Below, piece by piece: positions 57,909 to 64,000 of a DNA stretch of 64,000 bases (the first letter of the stretch is position 1; each line of letters opens with the position of its first letter). Source of the DNA: Lysinibacillus sp. JNUCC-52 (GTDB taxonomy: Bacteria > Bacillota > Bacilli > Bacillales_A > Planococcaceae); NCBI RefSeq assembly GCF_015999545.1, contig NZ_CP065546.1, positions 1,550,001-1,614,000 of the forward strand, read 5' to 3'. Position numbers and translations under genes: made by a program. A model generated the notes under the pieces. It saw only the letters and a program-made list of their open reading frames with translations, ran no database searches and was not told where the DNA came from.

Positions 57909-58194
57909 GCTAACTCCCCCACTACAACTAATCGGACGTATACTAACCTATCATAACAAACAAAAGTGCCTTTTGTCTTTTTTTTCCCTCTAATTGACTA
58001 TGTATGAACTACCTTATTTTAGAACAACATATATCTCAAAGAAAATCATGTCTTTCTACATTCAACAGCTGCTAGTAAGTCTGAAAAAACGGTAACTAGT
58101 TTACTAGTGTTACTTCAGTAAACCTTACAGCTCATACATTTCAAGTGAGAATTGTAGCATCGATAAGAATGAATACTTTTATAATAAAAGAGAA
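57909..58194. other. uppS leader and promoter region
   Basis: No gene. On the minus strand a -10 TATGAT near 57955 with GACA about 18 bp upstream is the likeliest uppS promoter. Farther up lies the nested inverted repeat at 58075-58128, whose inner stem is followed by CGTTTTTT. Confidence 0.45.
58075..58128 (-). terminator. Nested inverted repeat, terminator-like
   Basis: Nested pairings GTAAG/CTTAC, CTGAA/TTCAG, GTAAC/GTTAC and CTAGT/ACTAG. On the minus strand the inner stem GTAA-(CA)-CTAG/CTAGTTAC is followed by CGTTTTTT. It is either a second stop after frr or an attenuator ahead of uppS. Confidence 0.5.
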
Positions 58195-58223
58195 AAGACG
58201 TCCTGTAATATATAGGACGCCTT
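58195..58223 (-). terminator. frr terminator
   Basis: AAGGCGTCCT / AGGACGTCTT on the minus strand (one G-U pair) with a nine-base loop, followed by TTCTCTTTTATT, 44 bp past the frr stop. Confidence 0.8.
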
Positions 58224-58266
58224 CATCTCATCAAAAAGTTCCATCTTAGAAATGTAAAGCGCCTGC

Positions 58267-58824
58267 TTACACTTCTAGAATTTCTTTTTCTTTTTCTTTC
58301 GCTACTTGATCTACTTTCACGATGAACTCATCTGTTAATTTTTGAATATCATCACCATATCCACGTAAATCGTCTTCTGTGATTTCGCCAGCTTTTTCAA
58401 GTTTTTTAAGATCATCATTTGCATCGCGACGAACATTACGTACTGCGATTTTTGCATCTTCTGCTTCTTTTTTCACTTGTTTTACAAGATCTTTACGACG
58501 TTCTTCTGTTAATGCAGGAATCATTAAACGAATAACAGAACCATCGTTAGTCGGTGTAATACCAATATCTGATTTCATAATTGCTTTTTCGATTTCACCT
58601 AAAATTGTTTTATCGTAAGGTGTAATCACTAGCAAACGAGCTTCTGGTACAGCAACACCCGCAAGTTGGTTAATCGGTGTTGGTGCTCCATAATAATCTA
58701 CAGAAATACGATCTAGTAGAGATGCGTTTGCACGACCAGCTCGGATTGATGCTAATTCACGGGAAAAAGCAGCAATTGATTTATTCATTTTTTCTTTTGC
58801 TTGATCTAATACTTGTTTAGTCAT
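58267..58824 (-). CDS. frr: Ribosome recycling factor
   Basis: 185 residues, the canonical RRF length; [34 protein letters not shown] and the [17 protein letters not shown] helix are diagnostic. Splits post-termination ribosomes with EF-G. Its ATG overlaps the pyrH stop by one base. Confidence 0.98.
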   Translation of the reverse strand: MTKQVLDQAKEKMNKSIAAFSRELASIRAGRANASLLDRISVDYYGAPTPINQLAGVAVPEARLLVITPYDKTILGEIEKAIMKSDIGITPTNDGSVIRLMIPALTEERRKDLVKQVKKEAEDAKIAVRNVRRDANDDLKKLEKAGEITEDDLRGYGDDIQKLTDEFIVKVDQVAKEKEKEILEV

Positions 58825-59549
58825 TATGCATTCCTCCTAACAACTGTTCCAATTTTCTCGCCTTGTACGGCACGTTTAATATTACCTTGCTCCGTAATTG
58901 AGAAGACAATTAACGGAATATCGTTATCCATACATAATGTAGAAGCGGTAGAGTCCATTACTTGTAACCCTTGCTGAATAACGTCTAAGTATGTGAGTGT
59001 ATCATATTTGATGGCAGTAGTATCGACTTTAGGATCTGCAGAATAGACACCATCTACATTATTTTTCGCCATTAAAATAGCATCTGCGTCAATTTCAGCT
59101 GCTCTTAATGCAGCTGTTGTATCTGTAGAGAAGAACGGGTTACCTGTACCTGCAGCAAAAATAACAACACGTTTTTTCTCTAAATGACGAACTGCTTTAC
59201 GACGAATATATGGCTCTGCTACTTGTGTCATCACAATAGAAGATTGCACGCGTGTTTCGATACCTAATTTTTCAAGAGCATCTTGTAATGCTAATGAGTT
59301 CATTACCGTTGCTAGCATTCCCATATAGTCAGCTGCCGCACGGTCCATGCCCATTTCACTACCTATTTTTCCACGCCATATATTACCGCCACCTACAACA
59401 ACAGCAACTTCTACATCAAGATCTACTACTTCTTTTACTTCTTCTGCAACAGACTTGATAATTTTTGGTGATAAACCGAAGCCAGCCTCTCCTGCTAACG
59501 CTTCACCACTTAGTTTAATAACTACTCGTTTATATTGTGGCACACTCAT
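58824..59549 (-). CDS. pyrH: UMP kinase
   Basis: 241 residues. Amino-acid-kinase fold with [27 protein letters not shown] and the [19 protein letters not shown] nucleotide/UMP-binding regions. Phosphorylates UMP to UDP; hexameric and typically GTP-activated and UTP-inhibited. ACGGAGG upstream of the ATG. Cotranscribed with frr, separate from tsf by a terminator. Confidence 0.98.
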   Translation of the reverse strand: MSVPQYKRVVIKLSGEALAGEAGFGLSPKIIKSVAEEVKEVVDLDVEVAVVVGGGNIWRGKIGSEMGMDRAAADYMGMLATVMNSLALQDALEKLGIETRVQSSIVMTQVAEPYIRRKAVRHLEKKRVVIFAAGTGNPFFSTDTTAALRAAEIDADAILMAKNNVDGVYSADPKVDTTAIKYDTLTYLDVIQQGLQVMDSTASTLCMDNDIPLIVFSITEQGNIKRAVQGEKIGTVVRRNA

Positions 59550-59597
59550 TGTAAACCTCCGTCAGACATTTATTTAAAACATTTCTTTTCCTTTTCC

Positions 59598-59625
59598 ATT
59601 ATAGTATATCTAACAATAATTGCTA
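59598..59625 (-). promoter_or_regulatory. pyrH promoter
   Basis: Minus strand: -10 TATAAT (59598-59603, consensus), 16-bp spacer, weak -35 TAGCAA (59620-59625), about 50 bp before pyrH. Confidence 0.55.
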
Positions 59626-59682
59626 GCTGTGAATAATGGTAATAGAAAATTCTTGCGTTTTCTCGCTCTTTTCGGAAAAATA

Positions 59683-59706
59683 GGGAACACGTTATGTTGT
59701 GTTCCC
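59683..59706 (-). terminator. tsf terminator
   Basis: Perfect 8-bp GGGAACAC / GTGTTCCC stem followed by TATTTTTCC on the minus strand, 80 bp past the tsf stop. Confidence 0.8.
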
Positions 59707-59785
59707 CATTTTTGTCTAGAAAATCTAGTTATTATTTGATTAGGATCAAATGTAAGCCAATCCATCAAGTGAACTAGTCTACAAA

Positions 59786-60673
59786 TTAGTTACCTTTAAC
59801 TTGGTTCATTACTTCTTCAGCGAAGTTATCTTCACGTTTTTCAATACCTTCACCAACAGCATAACGTACGAAGCCAGTTACAGTACCACCAGTTGTAGCA
59901 ACGAAGTCACGTACTTTTTGGTCTGAGTTTTTAACGAATGATTGGTCAAGTAAGCAAACGTCTTCGAAGTATTTACCAAGACGACCTTCAACCATTTTTG
60001 CAACGATGTTTTCTGGTTTACCTTCGTTAAGAGCTTGTTCAGTTAACACTTTACGCTCACGTTCAACTTCTTCAGCAGAAACTTCTTCACGAGAAACGTA
60101 AGTTGGGTTAATAGCTGCGATATGCATAGCGATATCTTTTGCAGCTGCTGCATCTGTAGAACCTTCTAAAGATACTAATACACCAATACGTCCACCCATG
60201 TGTAGGTAAGAACCGAATGCATCTGCATCTGTTTTTGTTTTAATTTCGTAACGACGAAGTGTAATTTTTTCACCGATAGTTGCAACTGCTGTTGAAATTT
60301 GGTCAGAGATTTTTACACCTTCTGCATTTTCAAGCTCTAAAGCTGCTTCTACTGATGCTGGTTTAGCAGCAAGTAATTGCTCAGCTAAAGAAGAAACTAA
60401 CACTTGGAATTTATCGTTTTTCGCAACGAAGTCAGTTTCAGCGTTTACTTCAAGAATAATTGCTTCGTTACCTTTTTCTAAAATATAAGTAGTACCTTCT
60501 GCAGCGATACGGTCAGCTTTTTTAGCAGCTGAAGAAAGACCTTTTTCACGTAGGAAATCGATTGCAGCTTCTAAGTCACCATCAGTTTGTACTAACGCTT
60601 TTTTACAATCCATCATACCAGCGCCAGTTTTTTCGCGTAATTCTTTTACTAATTGTGCAGTAATGTTTGCCAT
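59786..60673 (-). CDS. tsf: Elongation factor Ts
   Basis: 295 residues. UBA-like N-terminus [19 protein letters not shown] and the core [13 protein letters not shown] (the TDFV motif that contacts EF-Tu) are intact. Nucleotide exchange factor for EF-Tu. GAGGAGG precedes the ATG. Follows rpsB after an intercistronic hairpin. Confidence 0.98.
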   Translation of the reverse strand: MANITAQLVKELREKTGAGMMDCKKALVQTDGDLEAAIDFLREKGLSSAAKKADRIAAEGTTYILEKGNEAIILEVNAETDFVAKNDKFQVLVSSLAEQLLAAKPASVEAALELENAEGVKISDQISTAVATIGEKITLRRYEIKTKTDADAFGSYLHMGGRIGVLVSLEGSTDAAAAKDIAMHIAAINPTYVSREEVSAEEVERERKVLTEQALNEGKPENIVAKMVEGRLGKYFEDVCLLDQSFVKNSDQKVRDFVATTGGTVTGFVRYAVGEGIEKREDNFAEEVMNQVKGN

Positions 60674-60722
60674 TTAGTGTTGCCTCCTCAAATTGGTTAA
60701 ACTATTTTAGTGATAGGTTCTA

Positions 60723-60762
60723 AAAAAGGTGATAAGGGTTCTGAGCCACTTATCACCTTTTT
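60723..60762 (-). terminator. Intercistronic terminator/attenuator between rpsB and tsf
   Basis: Perfect 14-bp AAAAAGGTGATAAG / CTTATCACCTTTTT stem with a 12-base loop and T tail on the minus strand, 11 bp past rpsB. Partial read-through to tsf is expected, as no good tsf promoter was seen after it. Confidence 0.8.
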
Positions 60763-60773
60763 GTAAACGTGAA

Positions 60774-61493
60774 TTACTCAGCAGCAGCTTCTGTAGCTGG
60801 AGCTTCTTCTTCACCTTGTTTTGACTCGATTAAAGCGTCAGCCATTTTAGCAGTTAAAAGTTTAACAGCACGAATAGCATCGTCATTAGCAGGGATAACA
60901 TAGTCGATTTCATCTGGATCACAGTTTGTATCAACAATACCTACTAGAGGGATGTTTAATTTACGAGCTTCTGCAACAGCGATACGTTCTTTGCGTGGGT
61001 CAACCACGAACATAACGTCTGGAAGATCGTGCATATCACGGATACCGCCTAAGAATTTAACTAGACGTTCGTGTTCTTTTTTAAGTTGGATTACTTCTTT
61101 TTTAGGAAGAACTTCGAAAGTTCCTTCTTCTTCCATTTTTTCGATAGCTTTCATACGTGCAACACGTTTTTGGATTGTACCGAAGTTTGTAAGAGTACCA
61201 CCTAACCAACGTTGGTTGATGTAGTAGTTGCCTGAACGTTCAGCTTCGTCTTTGATCGCTTCTTGTGCTTGTTTTTTCGTACCAACGAAAAGAACTTTAC
61301 CACCGTCTTGACCAACTTGACGCATGAAGTCATAAGCTTCCTCTAATTTTTTAACAGTTTTTTGTAAGTCGATGATGTAGATCCCGTTACGTTCAACGAA
61401 GATAAATTTCTTCATTTTTGGGTTCCAACGACGAGTTTGGTGACCGAAATGTACACCAGCTTCAAGTAATTGTTTCATAGAAATTACTGACAT
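60774..61493 (-). CDS. rpsB: 30S ribosomal protein S2
   Basis: 239 residues. [22 protein letters not shown], the [12 protein letters not shown] loop and [20 protein letters not shown] are diagnostic. The acidic Glu/Ala-rich C-terminus is usual in Bacillales. Promoter and a hairpin-bearing leader are readable just upstream, after swrB. Confidence 0.98.
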   Translation of the reverse strand: MSVISMKQLLEAGVHFGHQTRRWNPKMKKFIFVERNGIYIIDLQKTVKKLEEAYDFMRQVGQDGGKVLFVGTKKQAQEAIKDEAERSGNYYINQRWLGGTLTNFGTIQKRVARMKAIEKMEEEGTFEVLPKKEVIQLKKEHERLVKFLGGIRDMHDLPDVMFVVDPRKERIAVAEARKLNIPLVGIVDTNCDPDEIDYVIPANDDAIRAVKLLTAKMADALIESKQGEEEAPATEAAAE

Positions 61494-61574
61494 GTGAATT
61501 TCCTCCTAGAATGTTTGGTTTTTTTCCTCCGCATTTATCGTTTGCAACAAGCTACCCTAATCTTAGAGCACCAC

Positions 61575-61602
61575 TTACTACATCAAAATGCGTGTGTAGT
61601 AA
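61575..61602 (-). promoter_or_regulatory. Hairpin in rpsB 5' leader
   Basis: Perfect 8-bp TTACTACA / TGTAGTAA stem with a 12-base loop, starting about ten bases after the predicted transcript start; likely part of an S2 autoregulatory leader (inference). Confidence 0.45.
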
Positions 61603-61616
61603 TAACACCATTTGCA

Positions 61617-61645
61617 ACTATATCACAGCTTTATAGCATTCGCAA
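61617..61645 (-). promoter_or_regulatory. rpsB promoter
   Basis: Minus strand: -35 TTGCGA (61640-61645), 17-bp spacer, extended -10 TGA-TATAGT (61617-61622). Gives a leader of about 115 bases. Confidence 0.75.
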
Positions 61646-61650
61646 CTGTT

Positions 61651-62217
61651 TTAACTATGAAATTTCAATAATAGCTCGATTTCTGTCTTCCCTTTTTGAA
61701 GCTTTTTCGCAATTTCCTCCGCTGTTTTCCCTTGCTTTGCCATTTGCACAATTTGTTGTTCCAATGTTATCGGTTTTTGTTCTTCCTTTTGTACCGCAAC
61801 TGGCGTCGAGGCAGTGGCTTGCATCGGTGTCCCTGCTCCTTGTTGTTGGCGTGAGTAAGCGTTTGCTACAATAGTTTTCGGCATTAAAATGCGTGGCTCG
61901 CTAACATCCTTTTGTACACTTTCCGCCTGTGTCAAAGGCTGTCCTTGATCTTTTTGCACAGTAAGCGGCTTTTGGTGTTGTCCTGTACCATTTGTTCTTT
62001 CGGGCTTTGGTACGACTTGTAACGCTTGAATAAGACGGTTATTTTCATCCTTCATTTCGGTTAAATATAGACTGATGGAGTCATCCATTTCCCGCATTAA
62101 ACGTTCCTGCTTTTTTTCTAAATCTTTGAATTTCGCTAATTTCGTATTTAATATAATAATGAAATAAAATGATAGTAGCTGCAATACAAAGAGAACGACT
62201 ATTAGTATGGTTGTCAT
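61651..62217 (-). CDS. swrB: SwrB-like motility protein (DUF6115)
   Basis: 188 residues: an N-terminal membrane helix (about 3-24), a cytoplasmic coiled coil (KLAKFKDLEKKQERLMREMDD), a Gln/Pro/Thr-rich linker (about 75-145) and a C-terminal helix-turn-helix-like EQQIVQMAKQGKTAEEIAKKLQKGKTEIELLLKF. In B. subtilis SwrB promotes flagellar type III secretion maturation and sits between sigD and rpsB, exactly as here. Confidence 0.85.
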   Translation of the reverse strand: MTTILIVVLFVLQLLSFYFIIILNTKLAKFKDLEKKQERLMREMDDSISLYLTEMKDENNRLIQALQVVPKPERTNGTGQHQKPLTVQKDQGQPLTQAESVQKDVSEPRILMPKTIVANAYSRQQQGAGTPMQATASTPVAVQKEEQKPITLEQQIVQMAKQGKTAEEIAKKLQKGKTEIELLLKFHS

Positions 62218-62226
62218 AGTAAACTC

Positions 62227-62535
62227 CTATCCACTAAAATCTACGAAATTACCTTTGAAAGGATGCTGAGCTTGTTTTTCTAGTTTTTCGTTAGGATGAT
62301 TTTTCTTTTTGCGAGTGCCTTTTATATATTCGCCACCCGCTTCTTCCTCTTCACTAATCTCAGCCATCCCTTCTGAAGTATTTACAGCTTTTTGCTTGCG
62401 CTCTATTTCCTTTTTTAGCGCTTCATTTGCGTGTGCTTGTTGAGCTAAAGTTTGTTGTTGTGCCTGATCTGCCATTTTACCCGCTTCAAACGTTTTTGGT
62501 AGAGCAATTTGTAATTCGACACCTTTTAAACTCAT
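62227..62535 (-). CDS. Small conserved protein of sigD-swrB locus, function unknown
   Basis: 102 residues, hydrophilic, mostly charged helix with a Lys-rich basic patch (GTRKKKNHPNEKLEK) and a short hydrophobic end (NFVDFSG). The N-terminal VELQIALPKTFEAGK resembles small proteins next to flagellar genes in Firmicutes (from memory, not verified). No catalytic motif or membrane segment. 35 bp after sigD and nine bp before swrB, so translated with them; a motility role is inferred from position only. Confidence 0.7.
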   Translation of the reverse strand: MSLKGVELQIALPKTFEAGKMADQAQQQTLAQQAHANEALKKEIERKQKAVNTSEGMAEISEEEEAGGEYIKGTRKKKNHPNEKLEKQAQHPFKGNFVDFSG

Positions 62536-62570
62536 ATTATTTCCTCCCTCAACAATACTTTCTAGAATGC

Positions 62571-63341
62571 TTACGCATTGATAATTTCACTAGATAATAG
62601 CTTACGTAACTTAAATAATGCCTTTGAGTGAATTTGTGAAATACGCGATGTCGACAATTCGAGCATTTCTCCAATTTCAGTTAAAGTTAATTCCTCCGTA
62701 TAAAACAAACTCAGTACGAGCTGTTCTTTGTCGTTTAGCTTTTGTATATTTACCGCTAAATCATCGAGTAATTCTGATTTTATTACGACCTGCTCAGGGG
62801 TCTTTGTCGTATCGTCACGAATTACAAAGGACTTTCCCTCAGCTTCCTCCTGGTCTTGTTGCTCATTTATCGATAGTACATTCGAGAAGAAATGCTCCTG
62901 TACAGTTTGGTAAATATCATCCACAGGGAGCTCCATATGTTCTGCAAGCTCCTCAGGAGTCACATGACGCATAAATTGTTGCTCTAATTGTTCAATTTTG
63001 GCATCCAACTTTTTTGCCTTTTCTCGCGCAGAGCGTGGTAACCAATCTTCTTTCCGTAAGCCATCAATTATTGCGCCTCTCACTCTAAAAGAAGCATATG
63101 TATCAAATTTTAAGTCTCGATTTATATCAAATTTATTTAATGCATCAAAAAGACCTAACATACCTAAGCTTGTTAAATCGTCTCGAGATACACTCTTAGG
63201 TACACCTGCACCGATGCGTTGTACATGGTAGGTTACAAGAGATGTATATTTTTTTATTAGTAAATCGCCCGCATCTGGATCCCGTTCATTAATCCATCGA
63301 TTCCACAGCTTTTGTTCATCGTTTAGATTTGGTTGTGTCAT
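62571..63341 (-). CDS. sigD: RNA polymerase sigma factor SigD (FliA family)
   Basis: 256 residues from the ATG of MTQPNLNDEQKLW (B. subtilis SigD is similar), with AGAGAGGTGG upstream; an ATG 33 bases earlier has none. Region 2 (GLFDALNKFDINRDLKFDTYASFRVRGAI), region 3 and region 4 (LTLTEIGEMLELSTSRISQIHSKAL) are complete. Drives flagellin, autolysin and chemotaxis genes. Here it has its own promoter about 220 bp upstream rather than following cheD directly. Confidence 0.96.
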   Translation of the reverse strand: MTQPNLNDEQKLWNRWINERDPDAGDLLIKKYTSLVTYHVQRIGAGVPKSVSRDDLTSLGMLGLFDALNKFDINRDLKFDTYASFRVRGAIIDGLRKEDWLPRSAREKAKKLDAKIEQLEQQFMRHVTPEELAEHMELPVDDIYQTVQEHFFSNVLSINEQQDQEEAEGKSFVIRDDTTKTPEQVVIKSELLDDLAVNIQKLNDKEQLVLSLFYTEELTLTEIGEMLELSTSRISQIHSKALFKLRKLLSSEIINA

Positions 63342-63645
63342 AAAATCCACCTCTCTTTTAAAAGCATGTTGCACCTGTTTGAACGGACTTTTGTGGCCCC
63401 TGAATGCTCCAAGGCGTGTTTATTGCCGTCGCTGTAGTAAGTGCTTTGCATTATGAAAAAACAGCATGTATATCAAAAGAATCATACTTATCCTATTTTG
63501 AGTAGTCTGCTTACAATGACTGACAAACGTAGATACAAACCTATACCATTCTTTCCTTTTATTATAACAAGATTCGACTATAATTTCATATGATTCTCTA
63601 ACACTATTCTATTATTAACAGCTCTATCATTTTTGGGCATAAGAA
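63342..63645. other. sigD upstream region
   Basis: About 300 bp without a gene. Contains the promoter at 63561-63589 and an approximately 215-base leader to sigD. No obvious regulatory fold was identified in the leader. Confidence 0.55.
63561..63589 (-). promoter_or_regulatory. sigD promoter
   Basis: Minus strand: -35 ATGAAA (63584-63589), 17-bp spacer, -10 TATAAT (63561-63566) with an extended TG one base before it. Well-formed SigA promoter with a long leader. Confidence 0.65.
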
Positions 63646-63689
63646 AACTGCCCCTAATCATTAGTCTATTGCTAACGTTAGAGGCAGTT
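63646..63689 (-). terminator. Terminator of the gene at the right edge
   Basis: AACTGCC-c-CTAA / TTAG-a-GGCAGTT, eleven paired bases around one mismatch, 15 bp past the stop of the partial membrane protein gene; some T residues follow on the minus strand. Confidence 0.7.
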
Positions 63690-63704
63690 CAAAGTGTTTT
63701 TGCT

Positions 63705-64000
63705 TTATGCATTTACTTGTTGTTCATCTTCACGATTCAGCATCGTTCGGACAACTTGTGCAATATCTTCCGTGCTTTCATCTTGAAACTCAACCGTCGA
63801 GCTTGTAGAAGCCGTTTCTTCACTTTCCTCGTCCGAGTGGGTAGAACTTTTTTCTTCAAGATCGCTATCCGCTAGTGATTGATCAGCATTGGGCGTAAAT
63901 AGCACATACGCAATTATAAACCTAACAATGTACATAACAAAAAATACGATAATTGCTACTACAGATGAACCTATGATGATACGCAATGGCGTTAATGGTT
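63705..64000 (-). CDS. Partial acidic membrane protein, 5' part beyond window
   Basis: The frame is open to base 64000; a TTG at 63986 has no ribosome site and the upstream codons (PLTP) continue, so I read this as the C-terminal part of a longer protein. Visible: one membrane helix of about 25 residues (SSVVAIIVFFVMYIVRFIIAYVLF), then an Asp/Glu/Ser-rich tail (ADSDLEEKSSTHSDEESEET) and an end EDIAQVVRTMLNRED. No family recognised. Being upstream of sigD in the same direction it may belong to a flagellar or chemotaxis operon; that is only position. Confidence 0.55.
   Translation of the reverse strand, partial: PLTPLRIIIGSSVVAIIVFFVMYIVRFIIAYVLFTPNADQSLADSDLEEKSSTHSDEESEETASTSSTVEFQDESTEDIAQVVRTMLNREDEQQVNA

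Noticed and set aside
61494..61874. Plus-strand frame of 126 codons opposite the rpsB leader and swrB
   Set aside because: Overlaps a supported promoter, leader and swrB; hydrophobic composition is what antisense of Lys/Gln-rich coding gives.

Overview
The window is an AT-rich stretch of a spore-forming Bacillales chromosome. Gene content and order match the ymf/ymx/ylx section of the Bacillus subtilis chromosome: the swrB-rpsB-tsf-pyrH-frr-uppS-cdsA-dxr-rseP-proS-polC-rimP-nusA-ylxRQ-infB-ylxP-rbfA-truB-ribF-rpsO-pnp-mlpA run, then the spoVF genes, asd-dapA, rnjB, spoIIIE, a ymfC-like GntR gene, ymfFHIJK-rodZ-pgsA-cinA-recA-rny. Dipicolinate synthase and a SpoIIIE-type translocase indicate an endospore former, and sigD/swrB indicate a motile one. 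Protein flavour, the HugZ-type heme gene and the dispersed intergenic repeats suggest Lysinibacillus or a close relative; the genus is an inference. No rRNA, tRNA, CRISPR array, prophage or intact insertion sequence was seen.

Layout: 1-2957 is the end-proximal part of a capsule/EPS operon (Wzz-like modulator, BY-kinase, PHP-type tyrosine phosphatase, and a glycosyltransferase cut by the window edge). Next come rny (RNase Y) and recA with a LexA box. 6.9-14.4 kb holds cinA-pgsA-rodZ-ymfK and ymfJ-ymfI-ymfH-ymfF. 14.6-20.4 kb is a purine-nucleoside-type BMP/ABC uptake locus with a GntR regulator and an unusual structured leader between the lipoprotein and ATPase genes. 20.6-28.8 kb holds spoIIIE, rnjB, dapA-asd and the sporulation genes dpaB-dpaA-ymxH. 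29.0-31.5 kb is the only plus-strand block: a YtrA-type regulator with an ABC-2 exporter. 31.6-34.9 kb is a Fur-boxed heme uptake and degradation operon. 35.4-61.5 kb is almost pure information-processing core: mlpA, pnp, rpsO, ribF/truB, the nusA-infB operon, polC, proS, rseP/dxr/cdsA/uppS, frr/pyrH, tsf/rpsB. The right end has swrB, a small unknown protein and sigD, then a truncated acidic membrane protein.

How it works together: most genes are minus-strand transcription units, many closed by hairpins that can be read directly. The accessory content (EPS, ABC-2 exporter, heme operon, nucleoside uptake) is inserted between conserved core units. The most interesting unexplained material is in non-coding RNA and repeats: a pseudoknot-plus-terminator leader ahead of the nucleoside ABC genes, several structured leaders and intercistronic hairpins in the translation operons, a perfect 24-bp palindrome beside the heme promoter, and at least two families of degenerate dispersed repeats. 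The coding content is otherwise well understood, and no clearly new multi-gene system was found.
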